A DNA stretch of 64,000 bases, taken from an uncultured Carboxylicivirga sp. Lineage in GTDB: Bacteria; Bacteroidota; Bacteroidia; Bacteroidales; Marinilabiliaceae. This document shows positions 36,511-46,194 of the stretch, one piece after another. Both the position numbers and the translations under genes were made by a program. The DNA lies in the NCBI RefSeq assembly GCF_963668385.1, contig NZ_OY764327.1, positions 1,364,001-1,428,000 of the forward strand, in the 5' to 3' direction. A model generated the notes under the pieces. The model saw only the letters and a list, made by a program, of their open reading frames with translations, ran no database searches and had not been told where the DNA came from. Positions within the stretch are counted from its first letter, which is position 1. Each line of letters begins with the position of its first letter.

Positions 36511-37215
36511 ATGGATTTTAAAAAAGGAGTTATCGCCATTGATGGGCATTCGTCTTGCGGAAAAAGTACGGTTGCTAAAGACTTAGCAAAAGAGTTGGGA
36601 TATGTCTATATCGATACGGGTGCTATGTATCGGGCTGTAACTTTATATGCTATGCAGAATGGATTAATTGTGAATGGTGATGTTCTTTTGGATGAGCTGA
36701 AAAATAAGTTGAATGATATCATAATCACTTTCAGATACCAACCAGAAGAAAAGAAAAATGAAACTTTTTTGAATGGAATAAGTGTTGAGGACGAAATCCG
36801 GGGATTAGATGTGAGTAATAATGTAAGTACAGTTAGTACAATTGCTTTTGTTCGTCACCGGATGGTTGAATTGCAGCAGCAGATGGGTAAGGAAGGTGGT
36901 ATTGTTATGGATGGACGCGATATAGGAACTGTAGTGTTTCCTAATGCCGATTTAAAGCTTTTTATGACAGCATCTCCTGAAATACGCGCCCAGCGTCGAT
37001 TCGATGAGTTAAAGGTAAAAAATCCTGCTGATAGCACACTTTCTTTTCAATCGATTTTAGAAAATGTAAAGCATCGCGATCATATGGATAGCACACGCAA
37101 AGAGAGTCCGTTAAAAAAAGCTGATGATGCTGTTTTACTCGACAATAGTCATATGAATAAGCAAGAACAAATGGACTGGATTATGAATGTTTTACACGAA
37201 CGTAATTTAGCTTAA
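36511..37215 (+). CDS. cmk: Cytidylate kinase
   Basis: Phosphorylates CMP and dCMP to the diphosphates in pyrimidine salvage and nucleic-acid turnover. The 234-residue protein has the P-loop GHSSCGKST (12-20), the IDTGAMYRAVT segment, the MDGRDIGTVVFPNA CMP-binding region and the RRFDELK lid helix. The reading frame is continuous and of normal length. ispH follows after 3 bases, a common pair in Bacteroidota. Confidence 0.96.
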   Translation: MDFKKGVIAIDGHSSCGKSTVAKDLAKELGYVYIDTGAMYRAVTLYAMQNGLIVNGDVLLDELKNKLNDIIITFRYQPEEKKNETFLNGISVEDEIRGLDVSNNVSTVSTIAFVRHRMVELQQQMGKEGGIVMDGRDIGTVVFPNADLKLFMTASPEIRAQRRFDELKVKNPADSTLSFQSILENVKHRDHMDSTRKESPLKKADDAVLLDNSHMNKQEQMDWIMNVLHERNLA

Positions 37216-37218
37216 TCA

Positions 37219-38082
37219 ATGGTTAAGGTTGAAATTGATTCAAATTCAGGTTTTTGTTTTGGAGTAAGTAAAGCCATTGGTTCAGTCAATCGCTTGCTTA
37301 GCGAAGGAAGCTCTGTGTATTGTGTGGGTGATATTGTTCATAACGATGCTGAAGCGCAACGTTTGCGACAGCTTGGGATGAAGATTATTTCATACAATGA
37401 TATGGATAGGATCAAGCAAGGTACTGTTCTTTTTCGCGCTCATGGAGAGCCGCCGGCATCATATGAGTTGGTAAAGTCTTCGCAATTAAATCTTCAGGAC
37501 GAAACCTGTCCGGTTGTGCTAAAATTGCAGCAGCGTATACATAAAGCCTATCAGCAAATAGCAGAAGAAAATGGTCAGATCGTTATTTTTGGTAAACGAA
37601 ATCATGCCGAAGTAATTGGCTTAGAGGGGCAGTGTGATGGAAATGCCATTGTTATTGAAAATGCTGACGATATCAATTTAATTGATTTCAATCGCCCCAT
37701 CGAAGTGTTTGCTCAAACCACTAAAGATCCTGATCATTTGAAAGCAATTGTTGAATTAATTCAACAGAGGGCAGGAGAAGAGGTTGTTTGGCACAATACC
37801 ACTTGTAAACAAGTTACTGGAAGGGTTCCTAAAATAAAGATATTTGCCCGTCAGCATAGTGTAATAGTGTTTGTAGGAGGGAAGAAGAGTAGTAATGCCA
37901 AGGTTTTGTTTGCTGCTTGTAAGGATGTAAATGCTAATTCTTATTTTGTTTCTGATGCCTCTGAATTAAAGGCTGAATGGTTTGTGGATGATATTGATTC
38001 GGTTGGAGTGTGTGGTGCTACATCTACTCCATTGTGGCAAATGGAAGAGGTGGCTGAGAAAATAAGTGCTATCGTTAGATGA
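37219..38082 (+). CDS. ispH: 4-hydroxy-3-methylbut-2-enyl diphosphate reductase
   Basis: The last step of the MEP isoprenoid pathway, giving isopentenyl and dimethylallyl diphosphate. The 287-residue protein carries the three [4Fe-4S] cysteines in SGFCFGV (about 13), DETCPVV (about 95) and NTTCKQV (about 196), plus the AHGEPP segment. It would supply precursors for the polyprenyl synthase at 19.8-20.8 kb. It follows cmk directly. Confidence 0.95.
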   Translation: MVKVEIDSNSGFCFGVSKAIGSVNRLLSEGSSVYCVGDIVHNDAEAQRLRQLGMKIISYNDMDRIKQGTVLFRAHGEPPASYELVKSSQLNLQDETCPVVLKLQQRIHKAYQQIAEENGQIVIFGKRNHAEVIGLEGQCDGNAIVIENADDINLIDFNRPIEVFAQTTKDPDHLKAIVELIQQRAGEEVVWHNTTCKQVTGRVPKIKIFARQHSVIVFVGGKKSSNAKVLFAACKDVNANSYFVSDASELKAEWFVDDIDSVGVCGATSTPLWQMEEVAEKISAIVR

Positions 38083-38301
38083 TTTTTATATCAACAAAAA
38101 CAGATGGTTAGTGTAAGGTAATTGTGTTTTTATCACTAAAATGTGATTTTTTTCTGTTTTTAAGTGTTACGTTTTGCTCTTTTTGCAATTAACCTAAAAA
38201 AGAAACCAATGTTAGATGAAATATTCATCTGCTAAATATTACCTAACTCAAGATTAATAACAGTATCCATGTTTTCCCCCTTAAGCTGTTATTTGTTGAA
38301 T

Positions 38302-38334
38302 AAAAAAACTCTCGCTGTCAGTGAGAGTTTTTTT
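38302..38334. terminator. Bidirectional terminator between ispH and polA
   Basis: AAAAAAACTCTC (38302-38313) pairs with GAGAGTTTTTTT (38323-38334), giving a T tract on each strand. It lies 8 bp from the polA stop codon and between converging genes. The 220 bp before it, after ispH, hold weaker repeats but no gene. Confidence 0.85.
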
Positions 38335-38342
38335 ATTAATTA

Positions 38343-41126
38343 TTAATGAGCTTCGAGCCAGTTTTTACCAGTTCCCATGTCAACATCTAACGGAACCGAT
38401 AATTTAATGGCATTTTCCATTTCGTGTTTTACAATGGATTGAACTTTCTCCAATTCGCTTTTTAGTACGTCAAAGTTTAATTCATCATGTACTTGTAAAA
38501 TCATTTTCGATTGGATATTCTCTTCTTTGAAACGAGTATTGATGTTTACCATTGCTTGTTTGATAATGTCGGCAGCTGTACCCTGGATAGGTGCATTAAT
38601 GGCATTTCGTTCGGCAACACCTCGAACCACTCCATTTCGGGAATTAATATCGCTTAAGTTTCTTTTGCGATGATGAAGTGTTTCAACAAATCCTTTCTCT
38701 CTAGCATTGGCAACGCAGTCTTCCATAAATTTCTTTACACCCGGAAAACTTTCAAAATAGCCATCTATTATCTCTTTAGCTTCTTTTCGGGGTATTGTTA
38801 AGCGCTCAGCTAAACCAAATGCTGAAATGCCGTAAATAATACCAAAATTGGCAGTTTTAGCTTTGCGTCTCATATCGGCTGTTACTTCCTCTAAAGGCAC
38901 TTTAAAAATTTTAGCTGCTGTAGCGGCATGAATGTCCTCACCACGGTTGAATGCATCAATTAAGTGTTCGTCTTTACTGAAGTGTGCCATAAGGCGTAAT
39001 TCAACCTGCGAGTAGTCGGCCGATAAAAATTCATGTTCATCATCCGAAGCTGTAAAGGCTTTTCTTATTTCTTTACCATTTTCATCACGGATAGGAATGT
39101 TTTGCAGGTTAGGATTTGTGCTACTTAAGCGTCCGGTAACTACAATTGCCTGATTGTAGCTGGTGTGAATTTTTTGTGTTGAAGTATTAATTAATTTAGG
39201 TAATGCTTCTACGTATGTATTCAGTAATTTAACTAATCCTCGGTATTCTAATATTGCAGGAATAATTTCGTGTTTATCCTTTAGCTTTTGAAGGGTTTCT
39301 TCATTGGTGCTGTATTGGCCCGATTTTGTTTTCTTTGCTTTGGCATCAATTTTTAAATGTTCAAACAATACTTCACCAACTTGTTTGGGGCTTGCAATAT
39401 TGAAATCAATTCCAGCTAGTTCGGTGATTTTTGTTTCAAGATTAGAGATGGTTTCTTTAAGATGAAGAGCAAACTCGCCTAAAGCCTTATCATCTAGTCG
39501 TACACCTTGAAATTCCATGTCGGTTAGAACCTCGATTAAAGGCATTTCAATGTTTTCGAATAAATCTTTTACATCGCTTTCAGCAATTTCTGTTTCAAAT
39601 TTATTTGCTAATTGGAGAGTAACATCAGCGTCCTCGGCAGCATATTCGCAAACAATAGCAGGATCAATGTCGCGCATGTTTTTTTGCTTAGCACCTTTGG
39701 GGCCAACTACCGATTCGTACGAAATAGGAGTGTAGTTCAGGTATGTTTCGGCCATGTAATCCATTCCGTTTTTCAAACCTGGATATAGTAAATGGTGAGC
39801 TACCATGGTATCGAAAAATGGTCCGGCAATGTTGATACCGTAATTTTTCAATATCAACATGTCGTACTTTAGATTTTGAGCTATTTTAATGATGTTACTA
39901 TCTTCAAATACTGCTCTGAAACTATTTACCAATGTTTGTGCTTCTTCTTTATTGGCAGAAACTGGTACGTAATAGGCTTCATGTTCTTTCCAGCTAAACG
40001 ACATTCCAACCAATTCGGCTTCCATTGCATTTACTGAAGTGGTTTCGGTATCGAAGCAAAAGCGCTTTTGTACACTTAATTCAGCTCTTAAAGAAGATAG
40101 CTTCATTTCGTTGTCAACCAAATAGTAATGATGTGGAATGTCTTTGCTTGACTTGAAGGAGCTAACAATGATAGGTACTTCTTCGGTTGTATCTGGTGCG
40201 GGTGTTCCGAATAAATCACCTTGAACAGGTTTTGTGCCGTATAAACTATTGATTCGGGATATCAGGTTTTTAAATTCAAGCTCTTCGAACAATTGATTAA
40301 TAGCTTCCATATTTGGTTTTTCTCGTTCCAGGGCTTTTTCATCCAATTCAATAGGAACATCTAATCGTATGGTTGCCAGGTGGTGCGAAAGTTTAACCTG
40401 ATCCTTAAAGTTAATCATGTTTTCTTTCTGTTTGCCTTTAAGTTCATCAATGTGTTCGTAGATGCCATCAATACTACCGTACTTTTGAATCATGTCTTTG
40501 GCACGTTTTTCACCAACACCCGGACAACCAGGAATGTTATCTGCTGCATCGCCCCAAAGTGCTAATATATCGATAACCTGTTCGGGAGTATTGATTGCGA
40601 AGTTTTCTTTTACCTGATCAATACCCCAAATGTCAATGCCTCCTCCTTTACTTCGGGGTTTGTACATAAACACATTATCTTTAACCAATTGGGCATAATC
40701 CTTATCGGGAGTAACCATGTAGGTTTGATATCCTTTTTCGGATGCTTTGGCTGAAAGAGTTCCAATAACATCGTCGGCTTCAAATCCATCTTTAACGATA
40801 ACCGGAATATTTAAAGCTTCGATTAATTGTTTGATGTAAGGAACTGATTTTCGAATGTCTTCAGGTGTTGCATCACGGTTAGCTTTGTATTCAGGGTATT
40901 CTTCGTGTCGGAATGTAGGACCCGATGGGTCGAAAACAACCGCTATGTGACTTGGATTTTCTTTGGTTAATATTTCTAATAATGAGTTGGTAAATCCAAA
41001 TATGGCCGAGGTATTAAATCCTTTTGAATTTATTCGAGGATTTCTGATGAATGCATAATACGCTCTGAATATTAAAGCATAGGCATCCAATAAGTACAAA
41101 TCTTTCTTCTCTCCTTGAATAGACAT
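38343..41126 (-). CDS. polA: DNA polymerase I
   Basis: Fills gaps and removes Okazaki primers. The 927-residue protein has all three parts. The 5'-nuclease domain covers about 1-300. The 3'-5' exonuclease has an intact FDTETT (about 355), the NLKYD segment and YAAEDAD (about 492), so proofreading should be active. The polymerase shows motif A DYSQVELRLMAH (about 702), motif B RRKAKTANFGIIYG (about 750) and motif C QVHDELNFD (about 880). It is transcribed alone, divergent from yceI. Confidence 0.97.
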   Translation of the reverse strand: MSIQGEKKDLYLLDAYALIFRAYYAFIRNPRINSKGFNTSAIFGFTNSLLEILTKENPSHIAVVFDPSGPTFRHEEYPEYKANRDATPEDIRKSVPYIKQLIEALNIPVIVKDGFEADDVIGTLSAKASEKGYQTYMVTPDKDYAQLVKDNVFMYKPRSKGGGIDIWGIDQVKENFAINTPEQVIDILALWGDAADNIPGCPGVGEKRAKDMIQKYGSIDGIYEHIDELKGKQKENMINFKDQVKLSHHLATIRLDVPIELDEKALEREKPNMEAINQLFEELEFKNLISRINSLYGTKPVQGDLFGTPAPDTTEEVPIIVSSFKSSKDIPHHYYLVDNEMKLSSLRAELSVQKRFCFDTETTSVNAMEAELVGMSFSWKEHEAYYVPVSANKEEAQTLVNSFRAVFEDSNIIKIAQNLKYDMLILKNYGINIAGPFFDTMVAHHLLYPGLKNGMDYMAETYLNYTPISYESVVGPKGAKQKNMRDIDPAIVCEYAAEDADVTLQLANKFETEIAESDVKDLFENIEMPLIEVLTDMEFQGVRLDDKALGEFALHLKETISNLETKITELAGIDFNIASPKQVGEVLFEHLKIDAKAKKTKSGQYSTNEETLQKLKDKHEIIPAILEYRGLVKLLNTYVEALPKLINTSTQKIHTSYNQAIVVTGRLSSTNPNLQNIPIRDENGKEIRKAFTASDDEHEFLSADYSQVELRLMAHFSKDEHLIDAFNRGEDIHAATAAKIFKVPLEEVTADMRRKAKTANFGIIYGISAFGLAERLTIPRKEAKEIIDGYFESFPGVKKFMEDCVANAREKGFVETLHHRKRNLSDINSRNGVVRGVAERNAINAPIQGTAADIIKQAMVNINTRFKEENIQSKMILQVHDELNFDVLKSELEKVQSIVKHEMENAIKLSVPLDVDMGTGKNWLEAH

Positions 41127-41280
41127 AGTTTTTTATTTTTTTCTAAAGATAGGAAACTATCAATAATAGTGATAGTCTAAAGAATGCAATCAAAGCATAT
41201 CTGATGATTTACTGTGTTTGAATGAACTCTTATACAGGTTTTTGTGTTACATGATTGTAAACTATTAAAAATAGACAACT

Positions 41281-41844
41281 ATGAAGCTATCATCATTATT
41301 ATTGGTTTTTACTCTTTTGGTTTCAGCAGCTGCTTTTGCTCAAAGTAAAAAAATAGATGTAAAAAAGAGTAGTCTGGAGTGGACTGGGAAGAAGGTAACC
41401 GGGGAGCATATGGGGAATATACTTTTTAAATCGGGTGAACTAGTGTTTAAAGATGGTAAACTTTCCGGGGGTGAATTTGAAGTTGATATGACTTCGATAA
41501 CAAACACTGACCTTACTGATGCAGAGTATAACAAAAAATTAGTGGGGCATTTAAAATCAGATGATTTCTTTGGAGTTGAAAAATATCCGACCAGTACTTT
41601 AAAGATTAAAACGATTCATCAAAAAGGGAATGAATACCATGTAGTTGCAGATTTAACTATTAAAGGCAAAACTAATCCGGTTGAATTTAGTGTTATGGAT
41701 AGTGATGATGTTTATGATGGTGTAATAACCATTGATCGTACTAAGTACGATGTCCGTTATGGATCAGGTAAATTCTTTGATAATTTAGGAGATAAAGTTA
41801 TTTACGACGAATTTACGTTAGCGTTTAAAGTTGTTACCTTATAA
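41281..41844 (+). CDS. YceI-family periplasmic lipocalin-like protein
   Basis: A 187-residue exported protein with a signal peptide ending AAAFAQ (about 21) and a YceI-type extended barrel: SSLEWTGKKVTGEHMGNI, GGEFEVDM, the SDDFFGVEKYPTSTLKI helix-turn, then DLTIKGKTNPVEF. The family binds isoprenoid or other amphiphilic ligands. A terminator follows after about 25 bp, and the gene is probably monocistronic. Confidence 0.92.
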   Translation: MKLSSLLLVFTLLVSAAAFAQSKKIDVKKSSLEWTGKKVTGEHMGNILFKSGELVFKDGKLSGGEFEVDMTSITNTDLTDAEYNKKLVGHLKSDDFFGVEKYPTSTLKIKTIHQKGNEYHVVADLTIKGKTNPVEFSVMDSDDVYDGVITIDRTKYDVRYGSGKFFDNLGDKVIYDEFTLAFKVVTL

Positions 41845-41869
41845 TTTAATAATTTTATAACATTAAAAT

Positions 41870-41898
41870 GGGCCAATGTGAATTGGCCTATTTTTTTT
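41870..41898 (+). terminator. Terminator after yceI-like gene
   Basis: GGCCAAT (41871-41877), loop GTGA, then ATTGGCC (41882-41888), with a run of eight T residues at 41891-41898. Confidence 0.85.
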
Positions 41899-42066
41899 GG
41901 GGGGTAATGAAAATAGTTTCATGGAAAAATAGTCATTACAGCCTTTATTTTCGTCGTTTCGTCTAAAATCGTTCAAATATTTATGATTATAACCAAAAAA
42001 AATACTTATTTCACATTCTCAAACTTGTTGAAAAAAACGGGAAGAACAACCTAAATATTTTTAATT

Positions 42067-43965
42067 GTGGAAAGAAGATATCGATTTAATCTTAAGTCAA
42101 GGTTATTGTTGTATACCTTGGTTTCGTTTACTTTAATCTACGGTTTTACGCTAATATATATTAGTATAAACCTACGAGAGAAGTCACTAAATGATTCGGA
42201 AAAGATTATAAATGCGAGAGTGGAGGAGTATCGTAATTTAATTCAGAGTGATTTAGGTCAAGTACTTAAGGCAACAACAACAATCAGAGATATTTATCAG
42301 CAATATGAGCAATTCGATGAGGATTATCGTTCGTATGTGCTTGATGAAGTTTTGTTAGGATGGTTAAAAAAGAATCCGAACTATTTATCAACCTGGCAAG
42401 CATGGGAGCTTCGTGGAATTGAAGAAGGATATAACATGCGTAACGGTCGCGACAGGGTAGTTAACTTTCGGCTGAACGGAAAAATTACCATCTCTAAAGA
42501 ACGAGTTGACGTTACGAATGATGTATTGACTAGTCAGTATTATCAATCGCGCGAAAATAATAAATTAGAATTGTGGGATCCTTATTACGATCAGGTTACT
42601 CCTGAGTTAGCTGGTATTTTGATGACAACGATTGCTGCACCCATTCAAAAAAATGGTGAGTTTATTGGTATCGTCGGTGTTGATATCAGTTTAAAGGATA
42701 TGGAAAAAATCATATCAAATATTAATTGGTTCGAAGGTTCTAATTCATTTTTTTTATCGCACGATACTCGCTTGGTTGGACATACCAAAAAGGATTGGAT
42801 CGGACAAATGTTGTTTGATGTGATGAAACAAGACACTACTCAATTTAGTAAAGCAATTGAATCAACACATCAGCTAAAAAGTGCCAATTTTGAATACAAG
42901 AATACAGAAGATGGCCGTAAGTATTTTGTTTCTATGTCGCCTGTTAAACTTAATGGTGTTGATAATCCTTGGACAATTGGAATTGAAGTTCCAATTAAAG
43001 TGATTATGTCAAAGGCTAATGAAATAATGTATTATAGTTTGTTGATTGGTGTGATAGGATTGATATTGTTATACATTGTTGTTTATTGGATGGCTGGGGT
43101 TATTGTAAATCCTATTAAGAAAAGTGCGGATATTGCCCGTCAGTTGGCAAATGGAAATTTAAATATCAATGCATCTACCGATGAAATAAAAAGAGATGAG
43201 ATTGGGGATTTGCAGCGAGCTCTTTTTGATATGTCTACGAGTTTTAAAAGTATACTTAATCAAATAGTTAGTAGTACCAACGAAATTGAAGATTCAAGTA
43301 ATGAATTAACTTCTTCTTCAACTCAATTATCAGCTGGTGCATCTAATCAAGCTGCATCTGCCGAAGAGATTTCTTCATCGATGGAGGAAATGGTTGCAAC
43401 GATTCAGCAAAATAGTGAGAATTCAGAAGAGACTAAGAAAATAGCAGAGAAGGCTGCAATTGGCATGAAAGCTGGTTTTGAATCAACTAAAAAGGCTGGT
43501 GATGCCATTCATATTATAGCAGAGAAGATTAATATTATTGAAGAAATTGCCAAGCAAACCAACATTTTAGCATTAAATGCAGCTGTCGAAGCAGCTAGAG
43601 CTGGTGAGCAGGGAAGAGGTTTTTCTGTTGTTGCTTCAGAGGTTAAAAAATTAGCAGAGAGATCTCAGAAGGCTGCTACCGAAATTATTGAATTAACAAA
43701 ACAAGGTGTGGAAATTACCGAGAGATCAGGTAGTGAATTAGAAGCAATTATTCCTGATATTGAAAATACATCTATGTTGGTGCAAGAGATTACTGCTTCT
43801 AGTTTTGAGCAAAAAAGTGGAGCTGAGCAAGTAAATAGAGCTATCCAGGAATTGAATGATGTAACACAGCAAAACTCTGCTGCTGCCAGTGTTTTCTCTG
43901 ATAGTGCAGAACATTTAACCCAATTAGCTGCCAAACTTAAAGCTGCTGTATCTTATTTTGAATAG
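42067..43965 (+). CDS. Methyl-accepting chemotaxis protein with Cache sensor
   Basis: A 632-residue transmembrane receptor starting with GTG. TM1 is at about 14-33, a periplasmic dCACHE-type sensor at about 35-315 (with [20 protein letters not shown] and [13 protein letters not shown]), TM2 near 320-345, HAMP to about 400, then a coiled-coil signalling domain. The CheA/CheW-contacting hairpin tip is [20 protein letters not shown] near 500. No che genes are in the window, so it is an orphan here. The sensor class usually binds small carboxylates, amino acids or amines; the ligand cannot be predicted. Confidence 0.93.
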   Translation: MERRYRFNLKSRLLLYTLVSFTLIYGFTLIYISINLREKSLNDSEKIINARVEEYRNLIQSDLGQVLKATTTIRDIYQQYEQFDEDYRSYVLDEVLLGWLKKNPNYLSTWQAWELRGIEEGYNMRNGRDRVVNFRLNGKITISKERVDVTNDVLTSQYYQSRENNKLELWDPYYDQVTPELAGILMTTIAAPIQKNGEFIGIVGVDISLKDMEKIISNINWFEGSNSFFLSHDTRLVGHTKKDWIGQMLFDVMKQDTTQFSKAIESTHQLKSANFEYKNTEDGRKYFVSMSPVKLNGVDNPWTIGIEVPIKVIMSKANEIMYYSLLIGVIGLILLYIVVYWMAGVIVNPIKKSADIARQLANGNLNINASTDEIKRDEIGDLQRALFDMSTSFKSILNQIVSSTNEIEDSSNELTSSSTQLSAGASNQAASAEEISSSMEEMVATIQQNSENSEETKKIAEKAAIGMKAGFESTKKAGDAIHIIAEKINIIEEIAKQTNILALNAAVEAARAGEQGRGFSVVASEVKKLAERSQKAATEIIELTKQGVEITERSGSELEAIIPDIENTSMLVQEITASSFEQKSGAEQVNRAIQELNDVTQQNSAAASVFSDSAEHLTQLAAKLKAAVSYFE

Positions 43966-43984
43966 AATATAATTAAGAATAAGA

Positions 43985-44023
43985 AAAAAAGACAGTAGGC
44001 GATGATAGCTTGCTGTCTTTTTT
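43985..44023 (+). terminator. Terminator after chemotaxis receptor
   Basis: AAAAAAGACAG (43985-43995) pairs with CTGTCTTTTTT (44013-44023) across a 17-base loop, 20 bp past the receptor stop codon. Confidence 0.75.
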
Positions 44024-44120
44024 GGTTTAAGGGGGTTGAAAGGAAATTGTATTTTTTTTGTGGTTTGAAATTTAGATGTTTATATTTTGTCGTTAATTAA
44101 ATTGGTTGAAGTCATTTATT

Positions 44121-44624
44121 ATGCAAGATTTTATTATTCGCGATGCAAATAAAGTCGATTTTAGAGTGATTGAGTTAATTTGTGACCAAGAGTTGGGCGT
44201 TAACTATTTTAATTCGTTTAAAGCGCTTCTTTTTAGTAAAAACACTGTATTAAGAGTTGTTGTTAAAAATACTATTGTAATTGGTTTTTGTTATTCGTTT
44301 ATTTCCGACTATAAAGGAATACGAAATGGTAAGCTAAAAACAATTGCCATTAAGGCTAAATATAAAAGGAAAGGGGTAGGAAAAGCACTTCTTGTAGATG
44401 CTTGTGATCAATTATACCATAGAGGTGCCAGAATAATCGAAATAATTGTGTGGAATCATAAAGAAGATTTTGTGATGAAGAAGATGTTGGATAATCAAAA
44501 TTTTCAATTACGCGATATCATCAAAAATTATTGGACTTTTGATAGCATTAAAAATGATTATACTTGCCCTGTTTGCGGACATCCATGCCGATGTTCTGCA
44601 AATATCTACCTAAAAATATATTGA
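44121..44624 (+). CDS. GNAT-family N-acetyltransferase with Cys-rich tail
   Basis: The start at ATG 44121 (MQDFIIRDANK) matches the usual first strand of GNAT domains; an upstream TTG at 44106 would add five residues. The 167-residue protein has the acetyl-CoA loop in KAKYKRKGVGKALL (about 82-95) and the following IIEIIVWNHKEDF strand. A C-terminal tail CPVCGHPCRC adds four cysteines in about ten residues, which may bind metal and is not part of the fold. Substrate unknown. It lies 140 bp after the receptor with a terminator between. Confidence 0.8.
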   Translation: MQDFIIRDANKVDFRVIELICDQELGVNYFNSFKALLFSKNTVLRVVVKNTIVIGFCYSFISDYKGIRNGKLKTIAIKAKYKRKGVGKALLVDACDQLYHRGARIIEIIVWNHKEDFVMKKMLDNQNFQLRDIIKNYWTFDSIKNDYTCPVCGHPCRCSANIYLKIY

Positions 44625-45023
44625 ATACTACTATCTGGTAATTTTGAAATTAAGCATTTGTTGTTAAACAATTGAAACATTAAATACTCAATGTCAACAA
44701 CCATTAAGCGTTCTCATTCACCTGTATGGCGTTGGTGTTTTTTTAGGTATAAGAATGAAAAAAGTATTCCTAACAATACTACCCCTGTAAAAATATAAAA
44801 TGCAATCATGATTCTAATTTTTAAGATGATATGATGAAACACTTATTAAAACAGGTATCAACCACTACTATCTTTTCTATTTAAATGATACCAATGAACA
44901 ACCCAATAAAATAACTACAAAAAGTGGTGTTAATAATTACCGTACTTTTTCTTCTGTAAAAATACAAATTACTTGAAGTGATGTAAATAGATGAAAGTGA
45001 CTTATTCGGTGTCCGGAATATTG
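44625..45023. other. Intergenic stretch with a short candidate ORF
   Basis: This gap of 399 bp lies between the converging acetyltransferase and M50-like genes. Its only notable content is the 31-codon membrane ORF on the minus strand at 44714-44809. The rest (44810-45023) is AT-rich, with no promoter-like motif or hairpin that I could support. Confidence 0.4.
44714..44809 (-). CDS. Putative 31-residue single-span membrane protein
   Basis: A short ATG-to-TGA frame with a hydrophobic helix of about 20 residues (AFYIFTGVVLLGILFSFLY) followed by a basic tail KKHQRHTGE. This is the usual layout of a bacterial mini-membrane protein with a positive-inside C-terminus. There is no clear promoter, and the ORF is short enough to arise by chance in AT-rich DNA. 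The polar, stop-terminated tail is the main reason to list it. Confidence 0.35.
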   Translation of the reverse strand: MIAFYIFTGVVLLGILFSFLYLKKHQRHTGE

Positions 45024-45665
45024 TTATTCCCAACTTCTTCTGATATTTAAATAAGTTATATAAGAAACAATCGCTAACCAAATGATTGCCCAGGCAAATT
45101 GAGGTAAAATGGGTACTAATGAAGTAAAATGAGCTAAGTCTGAAGAAGGGCCTCCGTTAAAATCAAGTATAATGTAAAACAATGTTGTGGAGCCGATTGC
45201 CAGAAGAGAATATATCTGTATTGTATTTGAAGCTTTTGACAAGACAAAGAATAACGCTGCAAAAGTTAGTAATAAAACAGTTGAGCCAATGGAATTAAAC
45301 CAAACTATCGCACTAAAAATTAAAACGACCATAATTAAATATAATATCCACTTGATATATTTCTCTTTATACAGAGCTATATAAAGTATGAGATTACCCC
45401 AAATAGCACTTCCGATATAACCGCCAGGTATAACTAAAAATGATAATCCTCCGGCAACCGTTGCGTATCCCGATCCATTTTGGTTAATCTGAATTCCATG
45501 TACGCTTCCTCCTGTAAGTAATGCGAATAAAGCATGACCAGTTTCGTGAAAAATTGTTACAAGTAATGTTATCGGATAAAGTATTAGTCTTCCGTAAGGA
45601 ACATATTTAGTCAAAATCCAATAAAGAATTACGGATAGAACTATGAATAGAAGTTTTTTATTCAT
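45024..45665 (-). CDS. M50-like membrane zinc metallopeptidase
   Basis: A 213-residue protein with about six membrane segments and the zinc motif HETGH at 40-44, in the first third as in the M50B-like group. Downstream GGSVHGIQINQNGSGYATVAGG and VIPGGYIGSAIWGN match the conserved Gly-rich segments of that group. Site-2 protease motifs such as the C-terminal NxxPxxxLD are not evident; the family is often annotated only as 'M50 family metallopeptidase'. It lies 75 bp after ohrR on the same strand. Confidence 0.75.
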   Translation of the reverse strand: MNKKLLFIVLSVILYWILTKYVPYGRLILYPITLLVTIFHETGHALFALLTGGSVHGIQINQNGSGYATVAGGLSFLVIPGGYIGSAIWGNLILYIALYKEKYIKWILYLIMVVLIFSAIVWFNSIGSTVLLLTFAALFFVLSKASNTIQIYSLLAIGSTTLFYIILDFNGGPSSDLAHFTSLVPILPQFAWAIIWLAIVSYITYLNIRRSWE

Positions 45666-45740
45666 CTGTTAAGAATTCTTTTGGCTGAAAATACAATTAG
45701 CTAATCTAAATTCCTAATGATGACGAATTAGAGTAAAAAG

Positions 45741-46184
45741 CTATTTTTTAGATAAGTGATTAATAATCTTACCTAAATCATCTTTTAATCGAATTAATTC
45801 TTCAACACTCATAGGGCCTTCCAAAAGATGAGTAGCTAAGCGCTCGGGAATCTTTACTGCTTTATCTTTTAGTTCATTTCCTTTCTGAGTAAGCTTTATA
45901 ATTACTTTTCGTTCATCTTCCGATGATCGTTCTCGATTAACCAATCCTTGTTTCTCCATGCGTTTAAGTAAAGGAGTAATGGTGTTGGTATTTAGTATCA
46001 GCTTTTTTGCTATGTCGTTTACAGGCATTCCATCATTTTCCCACAGAATCATTAAAACAAGATACTGGGGATAAGTTATTTCTAATTCATCCAGATAGGG
46101 TTGATACTCACGGGTAATGAGACGTGATGCTGCATATACCGGAAAACAGAGCTGATTTTCTAATTTTAATTGATCGTATGTCAT
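45741..46184 (-). CDS. ohrR: MarR-family peroxide-sensing regulator OhrR
   Basis: The start at 46184 (MTYDQLKLENQLCFPVYAASR) is preferred over a nine-residue extension to 46211, because family similarity begins there and the upstream part overlaps the promoter. The 147-residue winged-helix protein has the single reactive cysteine in LCFPVYAASR (1-Cys OhrR type), a wing segment RERSSEDERKV and the recognition helix region NTNTITPLLKRMEKQGL. It should repress ohr until organic peroxides oxidise the cysteine. It lies just downstream of gpx, with its own promoter. Confidence 0.9.
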   Translation of the reverse strand: MTYDQLKLENQLCFPVYAASRLITREYQPYLDELEITYPQYLVLMILWENDGMPVNDIAKKLILNTNTITPLLKRMEKQGLVNRERSSEDERKVIIKLTQKGNELKDKAVKIPERLATHLLEGPMSVEELIRLKDDLGKIINHLSKK

Positions 46185-46194
46185 AATAATTATT

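Noticed and set aside
44881-45081. 66-codon frame overlapping the end of the M50-like gene
   Set aside because: Overlaps a well-supported gene, and its composition looks random.
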